From DASSWG01 sp041689995 (GTDB taxonomy: Bacteria > Bacteroidota > Bacteroidia > Flavobacteriales > Flavobacteriaceae), in the NCBI GenBank assembly GCA_041689995.1, contig JBDNFD010000070.1, positions 1-64,000 of the forward strand: a stretch of 64,000 nt of DNA, read 5' to 3'. This document shows, piece by piece, positions 53,441-62,546 of the stretch (within the stretch, counting starts at the first letter, position 1; the number at the start of each line of letters is the position of its first letter). The notes beneath the pieces were generated by a model. The model did not search any database and was not told the origin of the DNA. It saw nothing but the letters and a program-made list of their open reading frames with translations. The translations under genes and the position numbers were made by a program.

Positions 53441-54154
53441 ATGGTAAGAATAAACATTTGGTTGTTTCTCAGCTTATTATGGTTAGTAGAAATAAATGCA
53501 CAAAACAATATTGATATTTCGGTGATCTCAGCGACCAATAATGATCCTATAGAAAATATCTTTATCTATAATTATGCAACATCCCAATTTGTTTATAGTG
53601 ATCAAAAAGGAAAAGCCACTTTAGGTTATAAAAAAATAACTGATAGTGTGTTTCTTTCCATTCCAGGATATCAAAAAGCAAAATTCACGGTAAATGAAAT
53701 TCAGAAAAAGAATAATTCAATCCTTTTGTTTCCCAAATTCGAAAGCTTGGACGCTGTTTTAATTTCTACAGAAGTTGTGAAACAAACTTGTAAATACACA
53801 ATCGATTTCAAGAAAAAACATTACGTCAGTATGATTTCCTCAGGCGGATCAATGGTTTCGTATCACGAACAAAAAAAATGTGGCACCTGCAATTTAAATG
53901 GGATCATCTTTTTTTTCGACAATAAAATCATAGATCAAAAAACATATATTCGACCTGTGATTTTTGAACTTAAAAATGATGAAAACATAAATTTATTGGA
54001 AACCCCCTATTCTATATTACTACATTCAGGAAACGATAAATTGATCATTAATTTATCTAATACTGGAATTATTTTGAAGGAAAACCACAAATATATGATC
54101 GGTTTCGAAATGATTGACCGTGAAAACAAGAAAAGAAAGGTTTATATTCGATGA
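53441..54154 (+). CDS. Exported protein with carboxypeptidase-like regulatory domain, second copy
   Basis: The 237-residue protein has a signal peptide (WLFLSLLWLVEINAQ), then DISVISATNNDPIENIFIYN, YSDQKGKATLGYKKITDSVF and LSIPGYQKAKF, matching the same domain as its neighbour at 52490. The C-terminal half also resembles the neighbour in general plan (a beta domain that starts after LDAVLIST). It is 42 nt downstream on the same strand. No function is known. Confidence 0.75.
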   Translation: MVRINIWLFLSLLWLVEINAQNNIDISVISATNNDPIENIFIYNYATSQFVYSDQKGKATLGYKKITDSVFLSIPGYQKAKFTVNEIQKKNNSILLFPKFESLDAVLISTEVVKQTCKYTIDFKKKHYVSMISSGGSMVSYHEQKKCGTCNLNGIIFFFDNKIIDQKTYIRPVIFELKNDENINLLETPYSILLHSGNDKLIINLSNTGIILKENHKYMIGFEMIDRENKKRKVYIR

Positions 54155-54249
54155 TACGACCTACGCCAATTAATGAATGGTTCAATTTACAGGATCAAAC
54201 CAAAGGTTTTCCCCTCAATTATGAACTTTTGTTCGGAAATTGTAATTGA
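54151..54249 (+). CDS. 32-residue ORF coupled to the preceding gene, uncertain
   Basis: An ATGA overlap with the preceding stop (54151-54154) opens a 32-residue frame (MIRPTPINEWFNLQDQTKGF, then PLNYELLFGNCN). The coupling is suggestive, but I do not recognise the sequence. It may be a real short peptide, a remnant of a larger gene, or chance. Confidence 0.3.
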   Translation: MIRPTPINEWFNLQDQTKGFPLNYELLFGNCN

Positions 54250-54331
54250 ACCAGAGATTGCTAGTTTCCTTGAACAAGCAACTTATTGAAAAAAAAATCC
54301 GCTATACAAATGCGTCAACCCCAAATTTTCC

Positions 54332-54339
54332 TATCTTTG
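54332..54339 (+). promoter_or_regulatory. -7 box of the SPOR-domain gene, very close to the ATG
   Basis: TATCTTTG matches TAnnTTTG and lies 5 bp before the ATG at 54345. Transcription would start at or next to the ATG, giving a leaderless or nearly leaderless mRNA. The same arrangement is preserved in the duplicate at 52384-52391. Confidence 0.55.
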
Positions 54340-54344
54340 TTTTC

Positions 54345-55286
54345 ATGAGCGCTGAAAAATACATCCAAGATTTGCTGTTCCGATATGAATGTGTGATCAT
54401 TCCCGGATTTGGTGCATTGATCGCCCAGCGGAAACCCGCGGAAATCCACGAATCGACTCATGCGTTTTACCCACCGAGAAAAGTGGTTTCCTTCAATCGG
54501 CAATTGGTGAAAAACGATGGTCTTTTGGCAAATTATATTGCGGAAAGCGAAAAGATTTCCTTTGAAACGGCGTTGCAAAAGGTACATGCGTTTACGGAAC
54601 AACTGAAAAAAGCGCTTTCCGAAGAAAAGGAAATAACCTTGGATCAAATTGGTACTTTCCAAATGAGCGCCGACGATAAATTACAGTTTCAGCCTTTTTA
54701 TCACCAAAACTATTTATCGGAATCTTTCGGTCTAAGTAGTTTTACGTCGCCAAAAATCAAACGCGAAGAATACAAACGCAAAGCGGAAGAACTCGAAGAA
54801 AAAACGGGATTGGTTTTTACGCATGAAAAAAAGGAAAAACCGGTTCACAAATATTTGAAAGTTGCGGCCATAGGATTAATAGCGCTGGGACTTTCCGGAT
54901 TCCTGGGAATGAATTGGTACGCGCAACAGATCGAAACCCAAAACATCGCCGCCCAGCAAACTGCTGAAGATCAATTGGAAGGAAAAATTCAAAAAGCCAC
55001 GTTTGTTATTGGAAATCCCTTGCCTGAAGTTATCTTTAAAATAGCTGTGCAACCGGCGAATTACCATATTGTTGCCGGAGCCTTTCGGGAAGAAAGCAAC
55101 GCCGAAAAGAAAACGCAACAACTTCGTGAAAAAGGATTTCAAGCTCGACAAATCGGCCAAAACAAATGGGGTTTGTACCAAGTGGTTTATTGCAGTTTTC
55201 AAGACAAGTCGAAATCTTTGGAGGCACTTCGCAAAATAAAACGCACCGATAATGAAGCCGCTTGGCTTTTAGTGCAAGAACTTTGA
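54345..55286 (+). CDS. SPOR-domain membrane protein with N-terminal HU-like (CCDC81) region
   Basis: The start is placed at 54345 (313 residues), because MSAEKYIQDLLFRYECVIIP is the conserved N-terminus of this Flavobacteriia protein and the same ATG is preserved in the duplicate. Residues 1-130 resemble the HU/CCDC81 prokaryotic domain (IPGFGALIAQRKPAEI, FYPPRKVVSFNRQLVKNDGL). A membrane segment is near residue 172-190 (VAAIGLIALGLSGFLGMNWY). The C-terminal SPOR domain (YHIVAGAFREESNAEKKTQQ, WGLYQVVYCSFQ) binds denuded peptidoglycan at the division site. It is probably an envelope or division factor. Confidence 0.9.
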   Translation: MSAEKYIQDLLFRYECVIIPGFGALIAQRKPAEIHESTHAFYPPRKVVSFNRQLVKNDGLLANYIAESEKISFETALQKVHAFTEQLKKALSEEKEITLDQIGTFQMSADDKLQFQPFYHQNYLSESFGLSSFTSPKIKREEYKRKAEELEEKTGLVFTHEKKEKPVHKYLKVAAIGLIALGLSGFLGMNWYAQQIETQNIAAQQTAEDQLEGKIQKATFVIGNPLPEVIFKIAVQPANYHIVAGAFREESNAEKKTQQLREKGFQARQIGQNKWGLYQVVYCSFQDKSKSLEALRKIKRTDNEAAWLLVQEL

Positions 55287-55327
55287 TAGAATTCTGATTG
55301 GACATCCTTACCTTTGCAAAAAAAACA

Positions 55328-55837
55328 ATGCAGCCCAAATCTCCCGAAGAATCCTTGACCATTGCTACCGATATGGTGCTTCCAAGTGAAACAAACCCAT
55401 TGAACAATTTGTTCGGGGGTGAACTTTTGGCACGTATGGATCGAGCTGCAAGTATTGCCGCGCGCCGACATAGCAGAAGAATTGTCGTGACCGCATCGGT
55501 GAATCATGTGGCTTTTAACCGATCCGTTCCTTTGGGCAGCGTTGTCACGATTGAAGCAAAAGTTTCGCGCGCTTTCAATACTTCCATGGAAGTGTTTATG
55601 GATGTTTGGATCGAAGATCGTGAAAGTGGGCAACGCAGTAAAGCAAATGAAGCTATTTACACATTTGTAGCGGTAAACGAAGCCGGAATTCCTGTAAAAG
55701 TTCCGGAAATTATGCCTGTCACCAAATTAGAAAAAGAGCGTTTTGCCGCAGCATTGCGACGGAAACAATTGAGTTTGGTTTTAGCGGGGAAAATGTCACC
55801 ACGAGACGCAACAGAATTGAAGGCCATTTTTTCCTGA
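55328..55837 (+). CDS. Hotdog-fold acyl-CoA thioesterase
   Basis: The start is at 55328 (169 residues): MQPKSPEES follows, and a TACCTTTG -7 box (55309-55316) lies upstream, inside the longer TTG-started frame. The hotdog signature is ETNPLNNLFGGELLARMDRA, with VTASVNHVAFNRSVPLGSVV and VFMDVWIEDRESGQRS. Such YciA/BFIT-type enzymes hydrolyse acyl-CoA to free fatty acid and CoA in the cytoplasm. It follows the SPOR gene by 41 bp but has its own promoter box. Confidence 0.92.
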   Translation: MQPKSPEESLTIATDMVLPSETNPLNNLFGGELLARMDRAASIAARRHSRRIVVTASVNHVAFNRSVPLGSVVTIEAKVSRAFNTSMEVFMDVWIEDRESGQRSKANEAIYTFVAVNEAGIPVKVPEIMPVTKLEKERFAAALRRKQLSLVLAGKMSPRDATELKAIFS

Positions 55838-55887
55838 TGATATTTCTTTGATATCAGACGAGGTTCTCCGCCATCAACTATTCAAAA

Positions 55888-57813
55888 TCACGACTTCAAA
55901 AGTTCGATCATCATATCGATTTTCTGAACCATTCGTTCATTGTTTCCTCCATAACCCACTTCTTTGAACCTCCATTTTCCATCTGGTCCAATAATAATTT
56001 TTGTGGGAATTCCAGTTATTCCAAATTTTTTAGTGGTAACAAAATAACGGGAACCTTCTTTTTCAGGTTGGTCATATAACACGTGAAAATCGTAATCGTT
56101 CTTTTCGATAAAATCGGTGACCATTTTTTGACGATCTTCCGGAGATTCTCCAGATTCAAAGGTATTCACAAAGAAAAATACCACGTCCGGATTGTCTTTA
56201 TATTTTTCTACAGCAATCTGCATTCCAGGGAAAGAAGCTTTGCAAGGCCCGCACCAAGTGGCCCAAAAATCTAGAACAACCGTTTTCCCTTTTAAGGATG
56301 CCAAAGAAATTTCATTTCCTTCCGAATCCTTCATGGAGAATGTTGGCGAAGGTTCGTTCAGCATTTCTTCTTTGATTTTCGCTAAAGTCGAAGCATGTGC
56401 TTCTTTTTCCAAGGAGGCCAATTTTTCTTTGAACCCATCTTCTGATCCATTGGCTTTTACGTAAGCCTTTTGAAAATATTCTTTGGTTTTTGCTGTGGCG
56501 GTATTTTCCTTAATGTATCGGGCTGCAGCCTTTTGAGCCATTTCCCACTTGCTTGCTGCAATCAAATATTGAACGTAGCGTTCATTGACATCGCTCGACT
56601 TTCCATTTCCCAATGCCATTTTTTGATAGCTCAATGCCTCTTCCGTTTTTCCTTGTTTAAAGAGTATATATGCATAGGTATCAGCATACATTTCATAACT
56701 TCTGTCCAAGTTATCGACATATTGATTCTGTGTGAAATCATTCGATTTATCTGATGGACTTTCCTTTGCGGCATCCAATAATTCCAAGGATTGTTTTGAA
56801 ATTTTTTCCGCAAAATCCATGCTTTTACCTTTTTCCGCCAAATTCCATGCGGCATTGTTGTACAGATTTGCTCGACTCTCTTTACTGGAAATCTGTGCAC
56901 TTATCTCAAGAAATTTCTTTTGGTTCCCTTTAGCCAAATATGTGTTGGCAACGCTCTGAGCCATCGCATCTTTATACCGTCCTTCACCAAATTTGGCATC
57001 AAATTCGGCAAGCATTTTTTCTTGTTTCTCCAACTCCCCCGTTTTACGGAAATCCATGAAATAGTTCATTTTAGCCGTATCTCCTGAAGGAAATTTCTCA
57101 GCAGCAACCGCTTGCAGGGAATCAACCGCTTCGGAATTCTCGAGAATTCGGTTCATTAGTACCATGGTAGAATAATCGGCTTCGGATGGATTTTTCTTTT
57201 CCGAATAATACGCAACACGATCTTGGATATAAGCTTCCCCTTTGGTGGGATCTTCACGGTAAAGCAGCACATTATATGTATTGTCCCATTGGTTTTTCAG
57301 TTTGGGATATTTCTGAATATCGGAACCGATCATGGCAAACGCAGAGTCTTTTTCGGTTTCAACACCAAAATTTTGTACCCAAAGATGATAATATCCTTCA
57401 CTCGCTTTTCCTCCCGGAACGATTTCGCCTTCTTTATTATAAAGCGGTGTCACATAGCCTTTTTTATTATTGGAATCGAAGGAATCGTTCACCATAAAAT
57501 TGAAAGCGATCGCCGTTGCGGAATCTGGGATTTGAAGCGTACTTTTCCAAATTCCCATGGAATCTTTTAAATCCATATCCTGAGGATAAACTTCGGAATT
57601 GACGAAGTAATAATAATAACCTATTACCTTCCCATCTTTATTATTTTGATCTCGAGTGTATGTTATTTGAAGCTCGTCGCCGGGATTTGGTTGGGCTTCT
57701 GAAATATATAATGCTCCCATGGATCTTCCATTTTCCGCATTTTTATTTTCATTTTGACATCCGAACATGAGCAAAGAAGCTGCAAACAACGATAATATAC
57801 TATTTGATTTCAT
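55888..57813 (-). CDS. TlpA-type thioredoxin lipoprotein with N-terminal helical repeats
   Basis: The 641-residue protein begins with a lipoprotein signal (LLMFGC). Residues ~30-130 form a beta domain, and ~150-480 are helical, TPR-like (KGKSMDFAEKISKQSLELLD, DTYAYILFKQGKTEEALSYQ). The last ~150 residues are a TlpA/ResA thioredoxin: FSMKDSEGNEISLASLKGKT, VLDFWATWCGPCKASFPGMQ with the CxxC pair, and KKFGITGIPTKIIIGPDG with the cis-Pro. It probably reduces disulfides in periplasmic or envelope proteins. Single gene, convergent with the thioesterase. Confidence 0.9.
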   Translation of the reverse strand: MKSNSILSLFAASLLMFGCQNENKNAENGRSMGALYISEAQPNPGDELQITYTRDQNNKDGKVIGYYYYFVNSEVYPQDMDLKDSMGIWKSTLQIPDSATAIAFNFMVNDSFDSNNKKGYVTPLYNKEGEIVPGGKASEGYYHLWVQNFGVETEKDSAFAMIGSDIQKYPKLKNQWDNTYNVLLYREDPTKGEAYIQDRVAYYSEKKNPSEADYSTMVLMNRILENSEAVDSLQAVAAEKFPSGDTAKMNYFMDFRKTGELEKQEKMLAEFDAKFGEGRYKDAMAQSVANTYLAKGNQKKFLEISAQISSKESRANLYNNAAWNLAEKGKSMDFAEKISKQSLELLDAAKESPSDKSNDFTQNQYVDNLDRSYEMYADTYAYILFKQGKTEEALSYQKMALGNGKSSDVNERYVQYLIAASKWEMAQKAAARYIKENTATAKTKEYFQKAYVKANGSEDGFKEKLASLEKEAHASTLAKIKEEMLNEPSPTFSMKDSEGNEISLASLKGKTVVLDFWATWCGPCKASFPGMQIAVEKYKDNPDVVFFFVNTFESGESPEDRQKMVTDFIEKNDYDFHVLYDQPEKEGSRYFVTTKKFGITGIPTKIIIGPDGKWRFKEVGYGGNNERMVQKIDMMIELLKS

Positions 57814-57947
57814 AATAGATTTTTTGAAAAGTGAACGAATTATTAAGACTAAAAAAATGGTTTTGAAAAAACAAACTTAATCTACGGTCAAATTTAGGAT
57901 TTTTTATGTTCCGATCCATATGGAATTCCTTAAAATATTGGAAGTCC

Positions 57948-59171
57948 CTACATCTGGTAAATCCAATCAGCCGGATCCATTTTTTGCGTGTTTTTATAAA
58001 TCAAAAAATACAAGGTGGTTTTCCCGGTAGCTGTGCTTTTCGCCACTTTCCCCAACTCTTGTCCTAACCGGACTTCCTGACCTTTTTTCACATATACGTC
58101 GGACAAATTGTTGTAAATGGTAATATAATCGCCATGCCGCAACATTACTGCCATATGAGCGCCACGAACCGCCTGAACCTCACTCACCACTCCGCCAAAA
58201 ACCGCTTTTGCTTTGGCATTGTCTTCCGTGTTGATTCGAACGCCATTACTATTGATGGTCACCGAACCAACTATGGGATGTGGATGTTGTCCAAAACTCA
58301 TGACCACAATTCCTGATTCCACAGGCCAAGGTAATTTCCCTCTGTTGCTTTGAAAATCAGCGGCCAAGGCTTTTGCTGCGGGAGTTAATTCAAAGGTTTG
58401 ACGTTTGGTGGAACCTTTTTCCTTATTTTCTTTTGCAATCGCTTCCGCAATCATTTTATCGATTTGCTGGTCGATTTTATTTATTTCTTGTTGCTTCTGA
58501 TTTATTTGTGAAGCGTATTTTCCCTCGTTTTTCTTGATAGAAGCGATGAGTGCTTGTTGCTCAACTTTATCGGCTTGCAGTTTTTCCCGAACGTCACGTT
58601 TTTCACCCAACAGCTTTTCTTTATCCTTTTTTTGGACGATCAAATTTTTGTTCAAAACCTGTAGCAATGCGGTTTGATCCTTAATTCGAAGCCCTTGTTC
58701 TTTCCTATAATCGGCATATTGCTTCATATATTGCAACCGCTTATAGGCTTGCAGAAAGCTTTCCGAAGAAAAAAGAAACATCAACCGATTTTGTTTTGAA
58801 CTACTACGTTGCGATTTTACGATCATTTCGGCATAATCTTTCTTCAACATTTCCAATTCCTTTAAAAGTTTCGATATTTTTTTTTGGTTGGAGTTGATTT
58901 CATTGGTCAATAAATTTGCTTCACTGTTGATTACCGCAATCAAATTTTCCGTGGTTTTAATACGTTTGTTGAGGTCGTCAACCTGATCCAACACCGATTT
59001 CTCCTCCTTTTTGGTGTTTACCAAAAGCGTATTGATTTTGGTGATTTGCTGTTTGAGTTCAATACGTCGTTGTTCTAATTCTTCGCGGGTAGAAATCTGG
59101 CTATATCCATGGAAATTCCCCAGAAATAAAATCACACAAACTAAAAAATATGTCGATCTGAAATCTTTCAT
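57948..59171 (-). CDS. EnvC-like LytM/M23 peptidoglycan hydrolase regulator
   Basis: The 407-residue protein has a signal peptide ending HGYSQ, two long coiled coils (residues ~25-250), and a C-terminal LytM domain (280-407). In place of the canonical HxxxD and HxH zinc ligands it shows GVRINTED and LYFLIYKN, so the catalytic residues look lost. That is typical of EnvC-type activators, which switch on amidases during division rather than cut peptidoglycan themselves. It overlaps the DUF4292 gene stop by 4 nt, in a cluster (TPR, DUF4292, EnvC) conserved in Flavobacteriia. Confidence 0.9.
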   Translation of the reverse strand: MKDFRSTYFLVCVILFLGNFHGYSQISTREELEQRRIELKQQITKINTLLVNTKKEEKSVLDQVDDLNKRIKTTENLIAVINSEANLLTNEINSNQKKISKLLKELEMLKKDYAEMIVKSQRSSSKQNRLMFLFSSESFLQAYKRLQYMKQYADYRKEQGLRIKDQTALLQVLNKNLIVQKKDKEKLLGEKRDVREKLQADKVEQQALIASIKKNEGKYASQINQKQQEINKIDQQIDKMIAEAIAKENKEKGSTKRQTFELTPAAKALAADFQSNRGKLPWPVESGIVVMSFGQHPHPIVGSVTINSNGVRINTEDNAKAKAVFGGVVSEVQAVRGAHMAVMLRHGDYITIYNNLSDVYVKKGQEVRLGQELGKVAKSTATGKTTLYFLIYKNTQKMDPADWIYQM

Positions 59172-59941
59172 TCAATCTTGATTTCGTTATATCCGGAGGG
59201 AATTTCAAAAGGGAAATCTGTTTGAACATCGAATTCCAAAGATCGGTATTCGATATCTATTTTTGTACTTTCGCCGGCCTGGTTCGCAATGATCCGGATT
59301 TCTTTCGGAAAATCGATCCCGTCTATTTTTTGATATTCCGGGTATGTTATCGTTAAACTTTGGTTTTCTTCTTCCCTGATCAATTGTTGCGCTTCCGCTT
59401 TAAAGGTGTGTCTGTTCAACAGAAACAATTTTTTCAGCAAATCCTTTTCATCGGACTGAAACTCGTAGCCATTTGAGGTTTCTGACATTTCATAATCGCC
59501 TTCATCCAAGTCATAAATGGTTTGTCCGGTCAATAAATTCTGAACTTTTTCGAAATCCAGATTTGTTCCCACCCAATCGCTGAGCAACCTGAAATCGCCC
59601 ACAAAATAGGTTTTCTTTATCTTTTCGTAAAATTTCACTTCAGTCGGAGTAATCAAAACTTTTGCCAGGGGAATGATTCCGGCAAGTTTAGCGCTCAACC
59701 AAATTGCTTTGTCTTTTTCCATTCGGATATTAATGGAAATAGATTGAGAATCGTCTTTAGTGGCGTAGCCCGCACGAATTTTCCCACGTAAGGTTTTGAA
59801 ATCGGCGGTGGCAGCTTCGTGTTGTTTAATGACCTTTTTCATGCTCCAAGATTTTTTGGAAGAAAATATACCTTTTTTACTGCCACAAGAAGAAACAACC
59901 AGCGCAATTAGAAGTGCAAAAATTATTTTTCTTATGACCAT
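59168..59941 (-). CDS. DUF4292 lipoprotein (LolA-like fold)
   Basis: The 257-residue protein has a lipoprotein signal (VVSSCGSKKG) and DUF4292 features: FKTLRGKIRAGYATKDDSQS, WLSAKLAGIIPLAKVLITPT, VKFYEKIKKTYFVGDFRLLS and DYEMSETSNGYEF. The fold resembles LolA/LppM lipid-binding proteins, so it may handle lipids or lipoproteins in the periplasm. It sits between a TPR gene (adjacent, no gap) and envC (4-nt overlap); all three are likely one transcript. Confidence 0.9.
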   Translation of the reverse strand: MVIRKIIFALLIALVVSSCGSKKGIFSSKKSWSMKKVIKQHEAATADFKTLRGKIRAGYATKDDSQSISINIRMEKDKAIWLSAKLAGIIPLAKVLITPTEVKFYEKIKKTYFVGDFRLLSDWVGTNLDFEKVQNLLTGQTIYDLDEGDYEMSETSNGYEFQSDEKDLLKKLFLLNRHTFKAEAQQLIREEENQSLTITYPEYQKIDGIDFPKEIRIIANQAGESTKIDIEYRSLEFDVQTDFPFEIPSGYNEIKIE

Positions 59942-61315
59942 CTATCTTATTTCCTGTATTAGTTTTTCTGCTTTCTTTTCATAAATCACTGCCTTCTCAA
60001 TTTGTTGCAATCCGCGGTGGGCTTTGGACATTTCCTGATAAAACTGAACTTCCATTTCTTCGTTTTCGATCAAATAGGAAAGTCCTATATCCAAGCTTTC
60101 CAAAGCTTCGCTGAATTTGCTCATTTCGTTGAAGGCTTTTCCCTGCGAAAGGTACAATTTTGGCCGGGAAGGAAAAATATCCAAGGCTTTTTTGCTCAGT
60201 TCAATCGCGTCGGCATAATTTAGAAATTCCAGTTGAAGTGCCAATGTGTTTTCGATCATGTCCACATCGTTGAAATTATCTTTCAAAGCTTCTTTATAAA
60301 ATTGGAGGGCTTTCGCTGCGTCTTTTTCACGGTAAAAATCACCCAATTCTTTATTGGAAGCCATGCTTTCACCAGTTTCCATGGCGAGATTCAAGATTTC
60401 CATCAGTGTACTTTCATATTCCGGGTGCGCTTTGGTAAAAACCACAAAATCCCGAATCAACTTTACTTTGATTTCTTCTTCCAAATTGGTGCCGGCAAGC
60501 ACTTTTTTTATGGAAATAATTGCCTTTTCGTAATCGCCTTTCTTCAAATATAATTGATATAAAGCAACTTGAACTTTTTCCGATTCAGGATTTTTTGTCT
60601 CGAGTTTTTTCGCCCATAAAAATGCCTTTTCAATATCTCCGTTTTCGGCATATAAATTAATCAACTCCAAATAATTATCTAAATTATCCGGATTTTCATC
60701 GATTTGTTCCTTTAAATAAGTAATTTGTGCTTCGGAATTCCCAGTTGCCTCAAAAATCTTACGACGAAGATTTTCTGTATATTCCGTGGAACCCTCCAAA
60801 CTATCCACTTTTTTTAAGGTTGCCAAGGCCAATTTGGGTTTTTTGACCATCATATATAAATTCGCAAGATCGCTGTAATATTGACTGTCCGATTTCACCA
60901 ATTTGTTCGCCATTTCGATGGCCTTTTCAAATTGATTGGAATTTGAATAAATCTCGAATAGTTCGGCATAAATAAATTGACTCTCCACCGGATTTTTTGT
61001 TAGGGCGATTTTGAAATTATTTTCTGCCAAATCCAGTTTTTTCAGTGCAGTATAATTTTTACCTAATTCGATGTATAAAATGGCTTTTTCTGGCTGCAAC
61101 GCAATGCATTTTTCCAACGCATTAATTGCCTTTTCCGGATTCTCAATTGCTTTTTGTTTCAATGCCTCAAAGAAATTCTCCTGAAAATCATCGGTAACGA
61201 TGCCCATATTATCTTGTATCGTGTCATTCTGAATTGGGTTTTCTTGGGAAAAGCTCAGCTGTGGGAAGAAGCAAATCCCCAGAAAAATAAACGATATGTA
61301 GATATTGTTTTTCAT
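59942..61315 (-). CDS. TPR-repeat protein
   Basis: The 457-residue protein has a signal peptide ending LSFSQ and about ten tetratricopeptide repeats (KAINALEKCIALQPEKAILY, LDLAENNFKIALTKNPVESQ, GDYEKAIISIKKVLAG, AIELSKKALDIFPSRPKLYL). It is presumably a periplasmic scaffold or adaptor. It is the first gene of the TPR-DUF4292-envC set; its stop abuts the DUF4292 start. Partners are unknown. A hairpin repeat separates it from the nucleotidyltransferase gene upstream. Confidence 0.9.
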   Translation of the reverse strand: MKNNIYISFIFLGICFFPQLSFSQENPIQNDTIQDNMGIVTDDFQENFFEALKQKAIENPEKAINALEKCIALQPEKAILYIELGKNYTALKKLDLAENNFKIALTKNPVESQFIYAELFEIYSNSNQFEKAIEMANKLVKSDSQYYSDLANLYMMVKKPKLALATLKKVDSLEGSTEYTENLRRKIFEATGNSEAQITYLKEQIDENPDNLDNYLELINLYAENGDIEKAFLWAKKLETKNPESEKVQVALYQLYLKKGDYEKAIISIKKVLAGTNLEEEIKVKLIRDFVVFTKAHPEYESTLMEILNLAMETGESMASNKELGDFYREKDAAKALQFYKEALKDNFNDVDMIENTLALQLEFLNYADAIELSKKALDIFPSRPKLYLSQGKAFNEMSKFSEALESLDIGLSYLIENEEMEVQFYQEMSKAHRGLQQIEKAVIYEKKAEKLIQEIR

Positions 61316-61381
61316 CCTTTTGCTTTCCTGAAAGGTCTTTTTTGACCTATTAGGTATCTTTTCAAAAGATCAATTTTTAGA

Positions 61382-61407
61382 CCTACAAGGTTTTTGAAAC
61401 CTTGCAG
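61382..61407. terminator. Hairpin repeat between nucleotidyltransferase and TPR genes
   Basis: CCTACAAGGTTT-TTG-AAACCTTGCAGG forms a 12-bp stem with one mismatch. Just before it (61330-61375) are further partial inverted words around GGTCTTTT and GACCTA. The stem is of a kind often repeated in Bacteroidota intergenic DNA. It could terminate the nucleotidyltransferase transcript. Confidence 0.55.
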
Positions 61408-61433
61408 GATATTTTCATTTTTTTGTGGAAATC

Positions 61434-62444
61434 TTATTCCAAAACCGAATAATCGCCAATACTGATCGCGGTAAAATTTCCATCGAATTTAACGTGGTTT
61501 CCAATCATAGCATGGTTTAAATCTGCATTTTTTATCTCCGTTTCATTCTGGATCAAGCTGTTTTTTATGATGGAATTTGAAATTTTACAATTATTCCCGA
61601 TGGAAACATTTGGACCAATTTTCGCATCGTTCAATTCCACATTCTCACCGATGAAACAGGGTTCGGTAATTTCAGAATTTTTTAGTTTCACGGAATCGGA
61701 GATCATCTTTTCATTGGCTTGGTGCATAAAACCCAACATTTTTGTATTGGTTTCCAAGGTGACTTTTTTGTTTCCACAATCCATCCATTCATCGACTTTT
61801 CCAGGTTTGAAGATATAGCCTTTTTGCTTCATTTTTTCAATTCCATCGTTAATTTGATATTCACCTCCCCGCACTAAGTTTTCATCGAGAACTTCTTGCA
61901 ATTGTTCCTTCAAAATCCCTACTTCGCTGAAATAATAAATTCCGATAATGGCCAAATCGGAAACGTTCTCTTTTGGTTTTTCCACCAAATCAGTGATTTC
62001 TTGCTTATCATTAAGTTTAACCACGCCGTAAGCTTCGGGGTTTTCTACTTTTTTCACCCAAATAACGCCGTCGGCACTTGTATCCAACGTGAAATCTGCC
62101 CGAAATAGTGTATCGGCATAAGCGATTACCGCCGGACCTTGGAGCGAATCCTTGGCGCACATGATGGCATGACCAGTTCCCAAGGGTTTGTCCTGAGTAT
62201 AAATACTAGCTTTTGCCCCGAGACTTTCGGCAATTTTCCGAAGATCATTTTCAATTTCTTCCCCGAAATCGGGACCGACTACAAAGGCAATTTCATCGAC
62301 TTTTTCTTTTAAAATCCCCGTAATATCCTCCACCAGCCGATGCACAATAGGCTTTCCGGCAATGGGAATCAAAGGTTTTGGAACAGTGAGTGTATGTGGG
62401 CGCAACCGCGAACCGCGTCCCGCCATTGGAACAATTATTTTCAT
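61434..62444 (-). CDS. Sugar-1-phosphate nucleotidyltransferase
   Basis: The 336-residue protein has the nucleotidyltransferase signature IIVPMAGRGSRLRPHTLTVP followed by KPLIPIAGKPIVHRLVEDI. GTGHAIMCAKDSLQGPAVIA and DEWMDCGNKKVTLETN are in the catalytic domain. The C-terminal ~90 residues are left-handed beta-helix repeats (GENVELNDAKIGPNVSIGNN). It activates glucose or mannose phosphate with dTTP or another NTP for envelope polysaccharides; which cannot be told. It lies with the dUTPase and flippase genes on the same strand. Confidence 0.92.
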   Translation of the reverse strand: MKIIVPMAGRGSRLRPHTLTVPKPLIPIAGKPIVHRLVEDITGILKEKVDEIAFVVGPDFGEEIENDLRKIAESLGAKASIYTQDKPLGTGHAIMCAKDSLQGPAVIAYADTLFRADFTLDTSADGVIWVKKVENPEAYGVVKLNDKQEITDLVEKPKENVSDLAIIGIYYFSEVGILKEQLQEVLDENLVRGGEYQINDGIEKMKQKGYIFKPGKVDEWMDCGNKKVTLETNTKMLGFMHQANEKMISDSVKLKNSEITEPCFIGENVELNDAKIGPNVSIGNNCKISNSIIKNSLIQNETEIKNADLNHAMIGNHVKFDGNFTAISIGDYSVLE

Positions 62445-62546
62445 TTATTTAGATGTCAACTATTAAACTTGAGATATTAGATGTGAGTATTTAGACTTGA
62501 AATTACACTGGATACTCCAAACTGAACACTGATCACTGAAAACTGC

